Positions 22,150 through 32,285 are shown, counted from the first letter of the stretch. The stretch: DNA of 64,000 nt from Silurus meridionalis (GCF_014805685.1 NC_060890.1:28336500-28400499); one strand, 5' to 3'. The notes: generated by a model not told the origin, from the sequence alone. Numbers and translations are program-made.

Positions 22150-22835
22150 TCGTATTTTCCGCACTATAAGCCGCTACTTTTTTCCCACGTTTTAAACCCC
22201 ACGGCTCAACAATGAAGCGGCAAATTTATGGATTTTTCCTGGTTTTTCCCGGTTTCACAAGCAAAAAACTGAGCCCAATAACATTAGACCAATGAAATTG
22301 CCAAATGTGTTCAGGTAACCCAATGAAACTCTTTATATTAATTCAGATGCGCTTCCACTGAATCGGGCCGCAGCACATCATAAATATGGATGATGTTCCT
22401 CTGACGTTTGACCTGCCGCTCACTTGGACCGTCTACAGGAAATGTGAATCATTCGTCACGCTGAAAACAACCGGGCATGAAAACACACTTCACCTGTGTT
22501 CTGAGCTGCACGGCATCGGGAGAAAAGATTCACCGATGGTGAGTTTTTAACACACGACGATGCCAAAAGATAAACTTTTGAGAGAAATAGTTGTGAAAGG
22601 AAGGAGGAAGACAGTGAACAATGACTTTCTTGGTAGGCTACTGTTTAGATACAAGCCGTGTAACAGACACTGTCTTTCATTAAAGCCTGTGTAAAGTTCA
22701 TTAGTTTCAGTGTAGACACCTGTGGCTTATAGACAGGTGTGGCGTATTTATGATCAAAATAAAAATCTTTTAAATCACCCAAATTCAGTGGGTGTGGTTT
22801 ATATTTGGGTGCGCTTAATAGTCCGGAAATCACCG
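22150..22835. mobile_element. 686-bp TA-flanked non-autonomous DNA transposon
   Basis: Ends CGTATTTTCCGCACTATAAG and (reverse complement) CGGTGATTTCCGGACTATTA form an imperfect terminal inverted repeat. TA flanks both sides (22,148-22,149 and 22,836-22,837). The empty site TTATTACTTTTTATT is preserved in unit 1 at ~20,845-20,860, which confirms the boundaries and TA duplication. No coding capacity is seen. Related fragments occur at 49,705-49,968 and, by end sequence, at 56,575-56,598. Confidence 0.88.
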
Positions 22836-23029
22836 TACTTTTTATTCTTGATCTGATTTTCTCTTTTTATTCTATTCGTTTGGTTCTACTCTGTTTTCTA
22901 TTTGTCACACACACTCACTTGTCTCTCTTTTCCCTCTTTATCCTCTCACTGAAAAACAGTACACTGATCTGGTGTATGATTCTCACTGCTCTGTTCTTTT
23001 GACTCCGCCTCCATTTACGGGTCAATGCC

Positions 23030-23475
23030 CACACACCTCCGAACTCCCTCTGCTGCCTCTTCACAGCACCGAAACCCCTCTGCTGCCCACTCAGTCCCGA
23101 ACCCCCTCTGCTGTTCCCATACACCCCGGAACCCTCTCTGCTGTTCCTACACACCACCAAACCCCCTCTGCTGCCCACTTAGTCCTGAAACCCCTCTGCT
23201 GCCCACACACCCCAAAACCTCCTCTGCTGCTCACTCAGTCCCAAACTTCTTCTGCTGCCCCTACACAGCCCCAAACCCACTCTGCTGCCCACTCAGTCTC
23301 ATACTCCCCCTGCTGCCCCTGCACACTCCCGAACCCCTACACAGCCCCAAACCCTCTTTGTTGCCTCTACACACCCCCTGTGGTATCCCCACATAGCCCC
23401 TCAACCCCCTCTACTGCCCACATATCCCTGAACCCCCTCTGCTGTCCACACAGCCTAGAACCCCCTCTGCTGTAG
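23030..23475. repeat. CCCTCTGCTGCC minisatellite, array 2
   Basis: Units of the same type as 21,085-21,545, here more regular (CCGAACCCCCTCTGCTGCC). The frames across it are low-complexity. Confidence 0.88.
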
Positions 23476-23710
23476 GTGTCGTATCCTGTGTGACGATGCA
23501 CTGGGGTTAGAGTTCAGATCCGCCTGTACTGACTTCTTTTTCTTTGTTTTATTTTTCTCCCCATTCTATTCCCTCATGCTGGACCATCGTAAAAAGCATT
23601 TCGCTGCATGACGTACCCTGTTTGTATGTGTATGTGGTAAAAGGAACAGATAAAAGCTTCTCCTTGCTGCTTATATTCAAATGATGTCTCTCTCTCCTTT
23701 CTGTCCTCAG

Positions 23711-23932
23711 GTCCTTTTTTGGAGCTGAACCTCTGGGCATCTGTGGTTTAGATTTTTTTTCTGTGTGAAAATCTTCTCACTCATAGAAACATAGACAGTG
23801 ATATTTCATGATCTCACTTCCTGAAGGTTCCATTCATGAAAGCATAATAGAGTTGAATAGAGCTGTACAGAATATCTCACCTCCTACGGGAACTCCCCTC
23901 TCAATGTAAAGGAAGTAGTTTGTGTTGTTGCT
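23711..23932 (+). other. probable 5' UTR part of cdc42ep4-like coding exon
   Basis: A pyrimidine-rich tract (TCTCTCTCTCCTTTCTGTCC) ends in CAG at 23,708-23,710, a good splice acceptor. The bases from 23,711 to the ATG at 23,933 would then be 5' UTR. CDC42EP4 genes typically have the whole coding sequence in the last exon, which fits. Confidence 0.55.
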
Positions 23933-24676
23933 ATGCCGATCCTGAAGCAGCTGACCTCATCTGGGGCAAAGCGCCGCTCCCACTCTGACCTGACAGTGAA
24001 GATGATTAGCGCACCGCTTGCTGATTTCCGCCATACAATGCACATTGGTCGTGGAGGTGAAGCCTTCGGAGACACGTCCTTTCTCAGAGCACCACAAGAA
24101 TTAAGCAATCATGTGCATAAAAACGTCCTTCTGCATCCCAGCATCAAAGGCAACAAACGCTCACAGTCTGAGCGAAACTCCAAGGCTACGAGTTACATGC
24201 TAACCGCTAACAGTGCATGCTCTCTTCCTTATGAGATTGAAGATCAGGACTTGAAGCTCCATCTTCCACAGAGCACCTCCTTAAACTTTCTGGAAAGGAA
24301 AGGAAGAACGTCAGGGATTGGTGGGCAGAGCTTAGAGTTGAAGGAACAGCGTTTCGGGGAGCTGAGCGAACTCCCCATGTTCACACCATCCTCTGGTAAA
24401 GGAATGAAACGTTCAGAGTCCATTCTATCCTTCCACATCGACCTCGGGCCCTCCATGCTCGGAGATGTCCTCAGTGTCATGGAGCAGAAGCAGAAAGACC
24501 TCACAGAAAATCAGAGGCAGGAACAGAAGGTGCCATGTGTGTCTACATTTAGCTCTGTATTAAATGGGGAGAAACCACAAATAGCACATGAGATTAAGAC
24601 ATGTAGCAGCATACACAGCATTAACATCAATGACAACGACTTCCTGTTCATGGATGAGGATGAGATCAGAGTATAA
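23933..24676 (+). CDS. cdc42ep4: CDC42 effector protein 4-like (Borg4)
   Basis: 247 residues. CDC42 effector (Borg) proteins bind GTP-loaded CDC42/TC10 through a CRIB motif and organise septins and actin in the cytoplasm and cell cortex. The N-terminus MPILKQL and the C-terminus FLFMDEDEIRV are characteristic of CDC42EP4. The CRIB motif is at residues 25-39 (ISAPLADFRHTMHIG), followed by the Borg hallmark GEAFGDTSFL. A second conserved Borg block, SILSFHIDLGPSMLGDVLSV, is near residues 163-182. The frame is uninterrupted from ATG to TAA, consistent with a single coding exon. It is shorter than the mammalian protein (about 356 residues) because the middle and acidic linker regions are reduced. 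CRIB residue 30 is Ala where relatives usually have Gly. It is likely functional. The a/b teleost paralogue cannot be decided. Confidence 0.93.
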   Translation: MPILKQLTSSGAKRRSHSDLTVKMISAPLADFRHTMHIGRGGEAFGDTSFLRAPQELSNHVHKNVLLHPSIKGNKRSQSERNSKATSYMLTANSACSLPYEIEDQDLKLHLPQSTSLNFLERKGRTSGIGGQSLELKEQRFGELSELPMFTPSSGKGMKRSESILSFHIDLGPSMLGDVLSVMEQKQKDLTENQRQEQKVPCVSTFSSVLNGEKPQIAHEIKTCSSIHSININDNDFLFMDEDEIRV

Positions 24677-24697
24677 AGACTATTTCATCCACACATA

Positions 24698-25179
24698 TGA
24701 GGTGATATCAAAAGGTATGGGAACCCGCTCTGTTTACAAGAAAGTACTTTATTTATCTAAGTTTTCACTCTGTCATCTTCAAAATAGTTATCTTGTACAG
24801 TAATACAGCGCCCCCAGTGTTCTGAAAGTCTTCTTTACAAAGCGCGTCAAGCACCTTTAGTGATTTGCGCCTGATCTCAAAACGGCCTTTGAACTGGATC
24901 TTCATCTTCTGGAAGAGGGCGAAGTCCACAGGAGTCAAATCTTGAGTGTGAAAGTGAGACAGCGAGAAACTCGCGTGTGAGGAGCTCGGTGACGGTGCAC
25001 ACCTGGTCAGAAAAGCAGCTGTGGTGAGGTACGTGGTCAGAATAGCACCAGTTGCACAGCTCCTGATGTACACAAGCCCATGTCTTTTGGCACACTGACT
25101 TAAGGTTCTCCCTGTGACTTGTGCTGCCATCTGTTAGAATGTTACAAAACTAGTTTAGAAACTTTTTGATACCACCTCA
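24698..25179 (-). mobile_element. mariner-like remnant in cdc42ep4 3' flank
   Basis: Ends TGAGGTGATATCAAAAGG and (reverse complement) TGAGGTGGTATCAAAAAG are inverted repeats, each flanked by TA (24,696-24,697 and 25,180-25,181). Only 482 bp remain. A minus-strand frame retains DLTPVDFALFQKMKIQFKGR and KEDFQNTGG, which resemble the last catalytic block of mariner transposases (SPDLAPCDFFLFPKLK type). It lies 22 bp after the stop codon, so it is probably transcribed as part of the 3' UTR. Confidence 0.75.
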
Positions 25180-25277
25180 TACATCAAAGAGCATCCTGAC
25201 GGAATGCACCATCAGTCAAGCTAGACTTTTAAATGAAGTGTGATGTTTGGGACCATTTAAATCCTGGTGCACGTGCG

Positions 25278-25350
25278 CACACACACACACACACACACAC
25301 AGACAGACAGACACACATACATATACATACACACAGACACACACATACAT
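25278..25350. repeat. (CA)n and CATA-type microsatellites
   Basis: CA run followed by irregular CAGA and CATA repeats up to about 25,350. Confidence 0.9.
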
Positions 25351-25710
25351 ATACATGTTTGTGTTGATTTGATTTGATACATACACATACACTGGCGATC
25401 AAAATTAGAGAACAATTTATAAACAATTGAACAATTCTGAAATAATGTGATCTTCACTGCTCAACAGTTGAAGGAGTTTTTGTCCTGTCTATACCATGAT
25501 ACCAGAACACATTTTCCACAAAATAATTAAGACTTAAAAAAAAAAAAAACATTATTATTTTGCAGAAAACACACTGATCAAAATTAAAGAACACTTTCAG
25601 ATACCTCCCAGTTATTGGTGTTAATCTGGTACCTGGTGCTAATTTCCTTGATTATCTGTCAACCCCTATTTAACTGGCAGCCTAACTTCCAGTTTCACTG
25701 ACTCTGCAAG

Positions 25711-26494
25711 ATGGTGGGCCATTCTAAAGTGACTGAAAGCCTCCGGCAGCAGGTTGTCCAGATGAAGGCCAAAGGGACGACCCTATCAGCCATAGCAAAA
25801 CAAGTTGGTCGTTCCAAATCTGTGATTTCAAGAATATTGAATCTTTACATCACAAACTCATCCAAGTCCACCAAGAAGGCTGGTCGTCCAGGGAAGACAA
25901 ATACAAGAGAGGACAGGATACTGCGGAGGATCTCAATGAACAGGGTAAGGATCTGTCTCGTCATACAGTGTCTCGACATTTAAGAGCATTTGGACTGAAA
26001 GCCCACTCTGCAGTGACCAAACCTCTCATTAGCAGAAAGAATAAAATACTAGACTAAGCTTTGCTAAGAAGCATGTTGTGTGGACAGAGGAGAACTGGTC
26101 CAAAGTTCACTTCAGTGATGAAAGCAAGTTTAATTTATTTGGGTCCGATGGGAAACATTATGTTCGGCGACAAACTGGAGAAAGACTGAACCCAAAGTGT
26201 GTAAAGAAGTCAGTGAAAAGTGGAGGAGGAAGTGTCATGGTTTGGGGCATGTTTTCTGCAGCAGGAGTTGGGTCTCTTATACAGCTACATGGCAGAGTGA
26301 ATGCAAATGTTTATCAGAACCTTCTTCAACAACATATGGTTCCTTCCCTGCGTTCATCACCCAATCAGCCCGCAGTGTTCATGCAGGACAACGCTCCATG
26401 TCACACAGCAAAACGGGTAAAGCAGTTCCTTGAAACTGAAAACATTGAAATATTCACATGGCCTGACCAGAGTCCTGATCTCAACCCAATAGGT
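25711..26494 (+). pseudogene. Tc1 transposase, N-terminal and catalytic part
   Basis: It begins MVGHSKVTESLRQQVVQMKA with a helix-turn-helix (GTTLSAIAKQVGRSKSVISR) and a basic linker KKAGRPGKTN. A frameshift near 25,950-26,078 precedes the catalytic part: first Asp in VHFSDESKFNLFG, then VKSGGGSVMVWGMF, and second Asp in FMQDNAPCHTAKRV. The frame reaches SPDLNPI and is then interrupted at the codon of the third catalytic residue by the hAT insertion. Not functional. Confidence 0.87.
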
Positions 26495-27133
26495 CAGGGG
26501 TGGCCAACCAGTCAGAGACCGAGAGTCATTTTTGACTGTGTTACCGCAAAGAGCCACATCATACACATGGGCACACATGAACATCACCCATCCCTTCCTC
26601 TTACACACACACACACACACGCACACCTCTGCTCAGCCAGATTTATTGTAAATGTCACACACCAACATGACAGAAATTGACTCCTACAGTTCTAAGACCA
26701 CAGGACAGTCATTTTCAACAATGAACATTGTGTGCACTGTCTCACACACACAAACTCTTAGTTTAACCAAGTCCACAAACAAAAATATAATAATTTACAA
26801 TAGCGTTTTTCTTTTACTGTTCATGTTACTTAGTGGGACTTTTGGCATTCCTTGCCTTAAACAATCCCCTTCAAATCTGCCTCGTATTCCGTTGCTGCCA
26901 CTCGAATCAATTCTTTCACATGTGTGTCAGTCAGAACAGATCGATGCTTTGATTGCACGTGTTTCAGGGTAGTGTTTTTGTGCGTGTTCACTTCGCTTAA
27001 GTTCAATATGGTATTTTCGTCAAATGCGCATGTGCGTGAGATGAATATACCGCAGGGGGGGGCAATTAATGTTTACAAGGGGCCACATGAGAAACCTGAA
27101 ATGTGTCAGAGGGCCACACCAACGATAATATTT

Positions 27134-27569
27134 TAGGGATGCATCGAAATGAAAATTCAATTCAAAAGTCAATGAAATCCATCATTTTTTGTGTTATGCC
27201 TTTTGCCTCGGCATCATCACTGGAAAACTTTCCTGCCTTTTCACAATCGTCCTCTACAGACGGAGTGCGCATGCTCGGGTTGACTTTACTTTTCTGCGTC
27301 GCGTTCTTCTCATATTTAGAAGGCAATCGGGATGTTTGGATTTCAGGTGATAAATTAAACCCGACTTTGAGAAACTCTTTGCAGATACACCCCCTCTTGA
27401 AATTTCAGTATTGCATGTTTTGCAAATCGCTCTCCGCACACCGCAGACATGTTGCTCTTATCCAGATAACCGTGTGCTGCTGCGCTTTTTTATTGCGTCA
27501 TTACAATTGTGTTTCTGCTGTGTTGTTTCGCTGATTTAGGTATTTCCGAAAATTCTCGGTGCATCCCTG
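27134..27569 (-). mobile_element. hAT transposon nested inside hAT-3 (hAT-4)
   Basis: Ends TAGGGATGCATCGAAATG and (reverse complement) CAGGGATGCACCGAGAATT are inverted. The flanking 8-mers TAATATTT and TAATTTAT agree at six positions. It is 436 bp long and carries a BED zinc-finger scrap on the minus strand. It lies inside hAT-3, which lies inside the Tc1 transposase, giving at least three insertion layers. Confidence 0.82.
27254..27439 (-). pseudogene. BED zinc-finger fragment of hAT transposase
   Basis: The frame reads AICKTCNTEISRGGVSAKSF followed by GLIYHLKSKHPD. This is the C-x2-C ... H-x4-H arrangement of a BED finger, the DNA-binding domain at the N-terminus of many hAT transposases. 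Only the finger remains. The larger plus-strand frame over the same bases is antisense. Confidence 0.8.
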
Positions 27570-27787
27570 TAATTTATGATTGGCCTCATGCCAAGGTCTG
27601 ATGTACCGCAAAGTTTCCCAGTAGGGGCAAGCTCATTTAAGTCTTAAAAATACCGTATTGAACTTAAGCAAAGCGAACACGCACATTAAAAATCAAACAC
27701 ACACAAACTTCGAAAGGAACGTAAGAGCCGCATGAAACCAGCCAAAGAGCCGCATGCAGCTCGCGAGCCACGGGTTGGCCACCCCTG

Positions 27788-27945
27788 CAATAGAGAACCT
27801 CTGGAAAATCCTTGGTGACAAAGTTATGGCCAAGAAACCCACTACAGTCACCGAAATGTGGAGGAGACTGAAAGAAGAGTGGCTCAAAATCCCACCAGAG
27901 CAGTGTGAGAGACTGGTGCTGTCCTGTGGCTGCAGATGTGCTTAA
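27788..27945 (+). pseudogene. Tc1 transposase, C-terminal part
   Basis: Continues the interrupted Tc1 transposase: IENLWKILGDKVMAKKPTTV, then EMWRRLKEEWLKIPPEQCER and a stop after SCGCRCA. The Glu of IENLW is the third catalytic residue. It is separated from the first two by the hAT insertion. Confidence 0.87.
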
Positions 27946-28005
27946 GTCATTCAGAGCAGAGGCCTGGACACTTCCTACTAATTGCTGACTGTTGTAACCT
28001 TCACA

Positions 28006-29102
28006 AACCAACACAAATACATACATATATATACACACACACTCATTCATACATACATACATACATATACACATACACAAACATGCGCACACACACATTG
28101 ATAAAGTTCTGTGTTAGATTAGGTTCTGGGTGAGATGAGGTGTAATAGTGGTACTGAGTGTGATAGTGGTACTGGGTGTAAAAAGCATTGTGGTGGATAT
28201 GTCCTACACATGTAGTTTTGTAGCTTCCAGTGTCATGGTGTAAGAAGTTGTTATTGTTTTGGTTTGAAATGCATTAAGTATTAGTTAAGATGACTTAAGA
28301 TTTCTTTAAAATAATCATTTATTTATCATCTAACCTTAAATGTTGCCTCGCTTTGTTTCTGATTTCTTCCTTAATGTTGTGTTTGTATTGCATTATTTTA
28401 AGAGAATGATGGCTAATGGGAAATGTACAACATTTACAGCTTTGTATTTTTTTATTGTTTTATCTGAATTAATACTGTTTAATACACTCGCCACCGCAAT
28501 AAAGAAAAACATTATTATGGGCTTTTCATTAAAAAGAGCAGTGGAATAATCATTCTGTGTGCTGCTGTGTGTTTAACACATTTCTCTCTTTTTGTTTTTT
28601 TTGCGTTTTCTTTGCTCTTCCTCTATGACTCGGAGTCAGTAGAACTTAGTGGAAGCTGTGATCAGTTTGGAACAGGATGTGGAGCATATGGAGTCATAGT
28701 GCAAGATGTTTCTTTGTTCAGGAAAGAATAATATAATAAACTCTGTAATGATTACAGGTTTAATGAACAACAAAAAATGGCTACTGTAATTTAATAATAT
28801 ATTAATATTTATAGTTAACATTTAATTTAATTGTCTTTAATATCTACAAATTCTTGATATTTCACCTAATGATTCAGACCAGTGGCAGAGAAGGACAATG
28901 AACAATACTAAACTCATCAATATGTTCAGAAGATGAGGTGGTGGTCTAATAGTAGATGTTAGAAGATGGTAAATTGTGGTCATGAAGTGATGAACATGAT
29001 CAGCAGCAAAACTCTTAATAATCAGTGGGATTTAATTCATGATTGTTAAAGGGCAAAAGTGTGGTGAAGAAATGTTTCCCACATCACACCACCTCCACCA
29101 TC
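28006..29102. other. intergenic DNA, nothing recognised
   Basis: After short CATA-type repeats (28,018-28,100) I find no convincing exon, RNA gene or transposon. The open frames here are short and without conserved motifs. Confidence 0.5.
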
Positions 29103-29592
29103 CTGGGGTCCTATTTATAAAACTGTATGTGATTCTTACTAAAAGTGTACGTACGCCCAAAAGCAAAAAATTACATACACCCTAATATATTAAGATTTGT
29201 AAAACTGTAAGCAATGTTTCCATTATAAATCACCTGCAAGTGTGTGTACATGAATCAGCCTCATATCCTGCCATGTACACACCCACTTTTACCATAAAGT
29301 CAATGCAAATCACCTAATGACTGCTAATCCATATTAATATATTCTACTTATTTCCATAATCCTGACATACAATTGTAATTTTGTTACGGTGATTAATTGT
29401 GAAAGGTGAGAAAAGAGCAAAGAAACGCAGAGATGTACACACTTGTAAATGGAGGTGAAAACAAAATTATCTGGTGGCTGCCGCAGCAGAATCATTAATA
29501 AACGGAAGCAGCGCAAGTGGCAACATGTTGCTGCTTCTGATAAACGAGTCAGTGGGACAGACGGGGCAGTTACAGAACTAAAGAAAAAGTGA
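29103..29592 (+). mobile_element. PIF/Harbinger-like remnant with Myb/SANT-like block
   Basis: It starts GGGTCCTATTTATAAAACTG, then AAAAGTGTACGTACGCCCAA, which resembles fish Harbinger terminal sequence. At 29,506-29,592 the plus frame reads KQRKWQHVAASDKRVSGTDG and AVTELKKK. This resembles the Myb/SANT-like accessory DNA-binding protein of PIF/Harbinger elements (W..VA..VN.....R...E.K.KW). It ends in a stop where the next Trp is expected. The right end is absent. Confidence 0.5.
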
Positions 29593-30716
29593 TCCAGTCT
29601 GAAATGTATACTGAAAGTTTCTACTCCTTTCCCTAACCCTAACCCTAGCATAAACTATTTTGTTTTGATACAAAGTCCTTATAGCAATTTGAGTGCAGTC
29701 GGTTGCGCAGATTACATTTGCAAGTGTCCTTGTGCGGTATGGTGTGGTATAAAAAATAAGAATATAAAAAATATGAAATGTAAAGTGCACTGTGCTGTGC
29801 AAGTCCAGTGTCTAAAGTGTTGTAGCACAAAAAGTGAGATATGTGCAGGGAAAAAGGTCTGATGATGGAGAGAGTGGGCCAGTTTTTTAGATCCTGGGTG
29901 TTTCCTAGTTTAAACTCCGAATGGCCTGCGGGAAGAAGCTCCTCCTCATTCTCTCTGTGTTTGCGTTCAGGGAGCGGAAGCGTTTTCCTGAACACAACAG
30001 AGAAAAGAGTCCATTATTGGGATGGCTGAGGTCCTTCACAATCTTCCTGGCTCTGGTCCTGCACCGCGTGCTGTAGATGTCCTGCAGGTCAGGGAGCTTG
30101 GTGTGGATGGTACTTTTAGCTGAATGCACCACCCTTTGGAGGGCTCGCCTGTCCTGCATAATGCTGTTCCAGAACCAGGAAGTGATGCTACCTGTCAGAA
30201 CGCTCTCAATGGTGAAGGTGTAGAAAGTCTTTAGCACCTGAGAGGGTAGTTTAAAGTCCCTTAAGCGTCTCAGATGGTACAGATGCTGCCGGGCCTTCTT
30301 CACAATTGTGTTGATGTGACAGGATCAAGACAGGTCCTGTGTGATGTGAAAACCAAGGTACCGGAAACTGTCCACTCTCTCCACTGGGGTCCCGTTGATG
30401 TTTAGCGGTTGGTATGGCTGCTCCTGCTTCATGCTGAAGTCCACGATCAACTCCTTAGTCTTGCTGACGTTCAGGAGAAGGTTGTTCACCTGGCACCATC
30501 TCTTCAGGTTTTTAACCTCCTGTAGGTAGTCCGTCTCATCGTTGTTGGAGATCAGGCCCACCACAACAGTGTCGTCAGCAAACTTGATGATGGTGGTGGA
30601 GTTGGAAGAGGCCACACAGTCATATGTGTACAGTGAGTACAGCAGGAGGCTCAGAACACAACCCTGGGGAGCTCCAGTGCTGAGGGTGAGGGTGGATGAA
30701 GTGTAAAAAAAATAAT
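29593..30716 (-). mobile_element. Rex-like LINE, second subfamily, 5'-truncated
   Basis: The minus strand encodes RT motif B ([13 protein letters not shown]), motif C ([14 protein letters not shown]) and the thumb region (LLNVSKTKELIVDF, then RYLGFHITQDLS). After a stop at 30,325 come KARQHLYHLRRLRDFKLPSQ and CSGKRFRSLN. The sequence differs clearly from the Rex1 copy at 50-53.6 kb. The 5' end is cut at ~30,716 where a plus-strand L2 starts. A telomeric tract sits in the 3' flank. Confidence 0.82.
29631..29648 (+). repeat. interstitial telomeric tract
   Basis: CCCTAACCCTAACCCTA, close to the boundary between the Harbinger remnant and the Rex-like LINE 3' UTR. Confidence 0.9.
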
Positions 30717-30717
30717 T

Positions 30718-31845
30718 AACTCTTCCATTAGCACTGGTTATGTACCTAAATCCTTCAAACTGGCAGTTATCCACCCCCTTATTAAGAAACCTGACCTTGA
30801 CCCATGTCAGTTGTCCAACTACAGACCGATATCAAATCTCCCCTTTATATCCAAAATTTTAGAAAAGGTTGTAGCACAGCAGTTATGCTCACACCTGCTT
30901 ATGAATAACATTTTTGAAATGTATCAGTCAGGATTTCGACCTCATCATAGCACAGAGACGGCGCTAGTTAAGGTGGTAAATGACCTGTTATTGGCCTCCG
31001 ATCAGGGTTTTGTCTCCTTACTTGTTTTGCTTGACCTTAGTGCAGCTTTTGACACCATTGATCACACTATACTGCTTGCTAGACTTGAGAACGTTGTTGG
31101 AATAAAGGAACAGCTCTCTTGGCTCAGGTCTTATTTGACTGATCGCTATCAGTTTGTGGATGTAAATGGTGAGTTCTCCACACTCTATAAGGTAAAGTTT
31201 GGTGTTCCTTAAGGATCTGTCTTAGGCCCACTGCTTTTCTCTTTATATATGCTGCCTCTTGGTGAAATCATTCATAAACATGGGATTCGCTTCCATTGCT
31301 ATGCTGATGACACACAGCTGTATATTTCAGCAAAGCCAGATGAGCGAGATCAGCTAAACAATGTTGAGAAGTGTGTAAAGGACATTAGACAGTGGATGCT
31401 TAATAACTTTCTTCTGCTCAACTCAGATAAGACGGAAGTACTTTTACTAGGACCACATGCAGCTAGAAGTAAACTTTCCAATTACGTAGCATCTCTAGAT
31501 GGTGTTTCTGTTTCAGCATGTACGGCTGTCAGAGACCTTGGTGTGATTATTGACCCGAGTCTTTCCTTTGAGTATCACGTGAATAATATCACCAGGATCG
31601 CCTTCTTTCACCTTAGAAATATTGCTAAAATTAGAAATATGATGTTACAGGATGCAGAAAAACTAGTTCATGCTTTTGTTACTTCTAGATTAGACTACTG
31701 TAACGCTTTACTGTCTGGGTGTGCGAGTAAGTGCATAAATAAGCTTCAGTTAGTCCAGAATGCAGCAGCAAGGGTCCTCACTAGATCTAGGAAATATGAC
31801 CACATCACCCCTGTTTTAATCAGTCTACACTGGCTCCCAAACGTA
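30718..31845 (+). mobile_element. L2-type LINE RT segment (L2-C)
   Basis: It covers RT motifs from [20 protein letters not shown] through [16 protein letters not shown] and [12 protein letters not shown] to [20 protein letters not shown]. One in-frame stop lies in motif B (GVP then TAA at 31,210). It ends at CACTGGCTCCCAAA, where it meets L2-D tail to tail. The same RT segment in L2-D (32,868-33,996, minus) is nearly identical, forming a ~1.1-kb inverted repeat. Confidence 0.9.
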
Positions 31846-32247
31846 AATATGTTCTTTGTAAGTAAGTTTGTCGCTGATGAGCAACTGTGGCAAGGAAAAA
31901 CTCCCCGAGATGGCATAAGGAAGAAACCTTGAGAGGAACCAGACTCAAGAGGGAACCCATCCTCATCTGGGTTGCACCAAATGTCCATTTGAAGCAGATA
32001 TACAAAGTTGCGGGGTACAGTGATGACGATCAGAAGCAAACTGCACTTCCGAGTCAGTGCAGCAGACCGCCAAAACCAACTACAGTCCAATCCATCCTCA
32101 AAAGCACCCGTTCTACTCCGGAATTACATGGAACCACCCAAGGTGTTGATGAGATACCGTCCCAAGCTGCACAGAAGTGTGAAGATCCACGGAGGGGCGA
32201 GGGGCAGGAACAGTGGTCACTGGAACCTCAGGAGCATGTTTAACTCG

Positions 32248-32285
<38 letters not shown>

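Larger units (their letters stand above)
21565..23475. repeat. segmental duplication, unit 2
   Basis: Second copy of the unit described at 19,375-21,547. It carries a (TG)n run at 21,662-21,708 where unit 1 has the Tc1-like insertion. It also carries the 686-bp TA-flanked element at 22,150-22,835 where unit 1 has the uninterrupted TCTCTTATTACTTTTTATTC. Confidence 0.85.
26495..27787 (+). mobile_element. hAT transposon inserted in Tc1 transposase (hAT-3)
   Basis: Terminal repeats CAGGGGTGGCCAACC and (reverse complement) CAGGGGTGGCCAACC are identical. Flanking 8-mers CAATAGGT (26,487-26,494) and CAATAGAG (27,788-27,795) are a target duplication with two changes. An inner 36-bp inverted pair (26,982-27,017 and 27,647-27,682, 33 of 36 matching) flanks further nested material. 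That material includes a hAT-like start CAGGGGGGGGCAATTAATG at 27,052. No transposase of its own is visible. Confidence 0.92.
25393..28005 (+). mobile_element. Tc1-like transposon split by hAT insertions
   Basis: The left end has two direct copies of GATCAAAATTA-AGAACA (25,398 and 25,577), the IR/DR arrangement of some Tc1 elements. The transposase follows from 25,711. Its 3' part is displaced by a 1.29-kb hAT element and resumes at 27,788. No matching right inverted repeat is seen after 28,000, so the element is truncated. Confidence 0.85.

Noticed and set aside
22150..22835. Assignment of the TA-flanked element to a named superfamily
   Set aside because: The TA target suits Tc1/mariner, but the ends do not match a group I can recall with certainty and no transposase is present, so I left it unnamed.
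21022..23475. Pro/Leu/Cys-rich open frames up to 167 residues
   Set aside because: They track the CCCTCTGCTGCC minisatellite in two frames at once, with no start context, signal peptide or conserved motif.
21085..23475. CRISPR-like array
   Set aside because: Units are contiguous minisatellite repeats without unique spacers, in a vertebrate genome.
27103..27534. 143-residue plus-strand open frame
   Set aside because: It is antisense to a hAT BED-finger fragment and crosses the hAT-4 left end.
28340..28549. 69-residue hydrophobic open frame
   Set aside because: AT-rich, with no splice sites or family motif; such frames are expected by chance here.
30325..30774. 149-residue frame as a single gene
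   Set aside because: Its first ~25 residues are antisense L2 and only the rest is Rex-like RT. It is a junction artefact, not a fusion gene.
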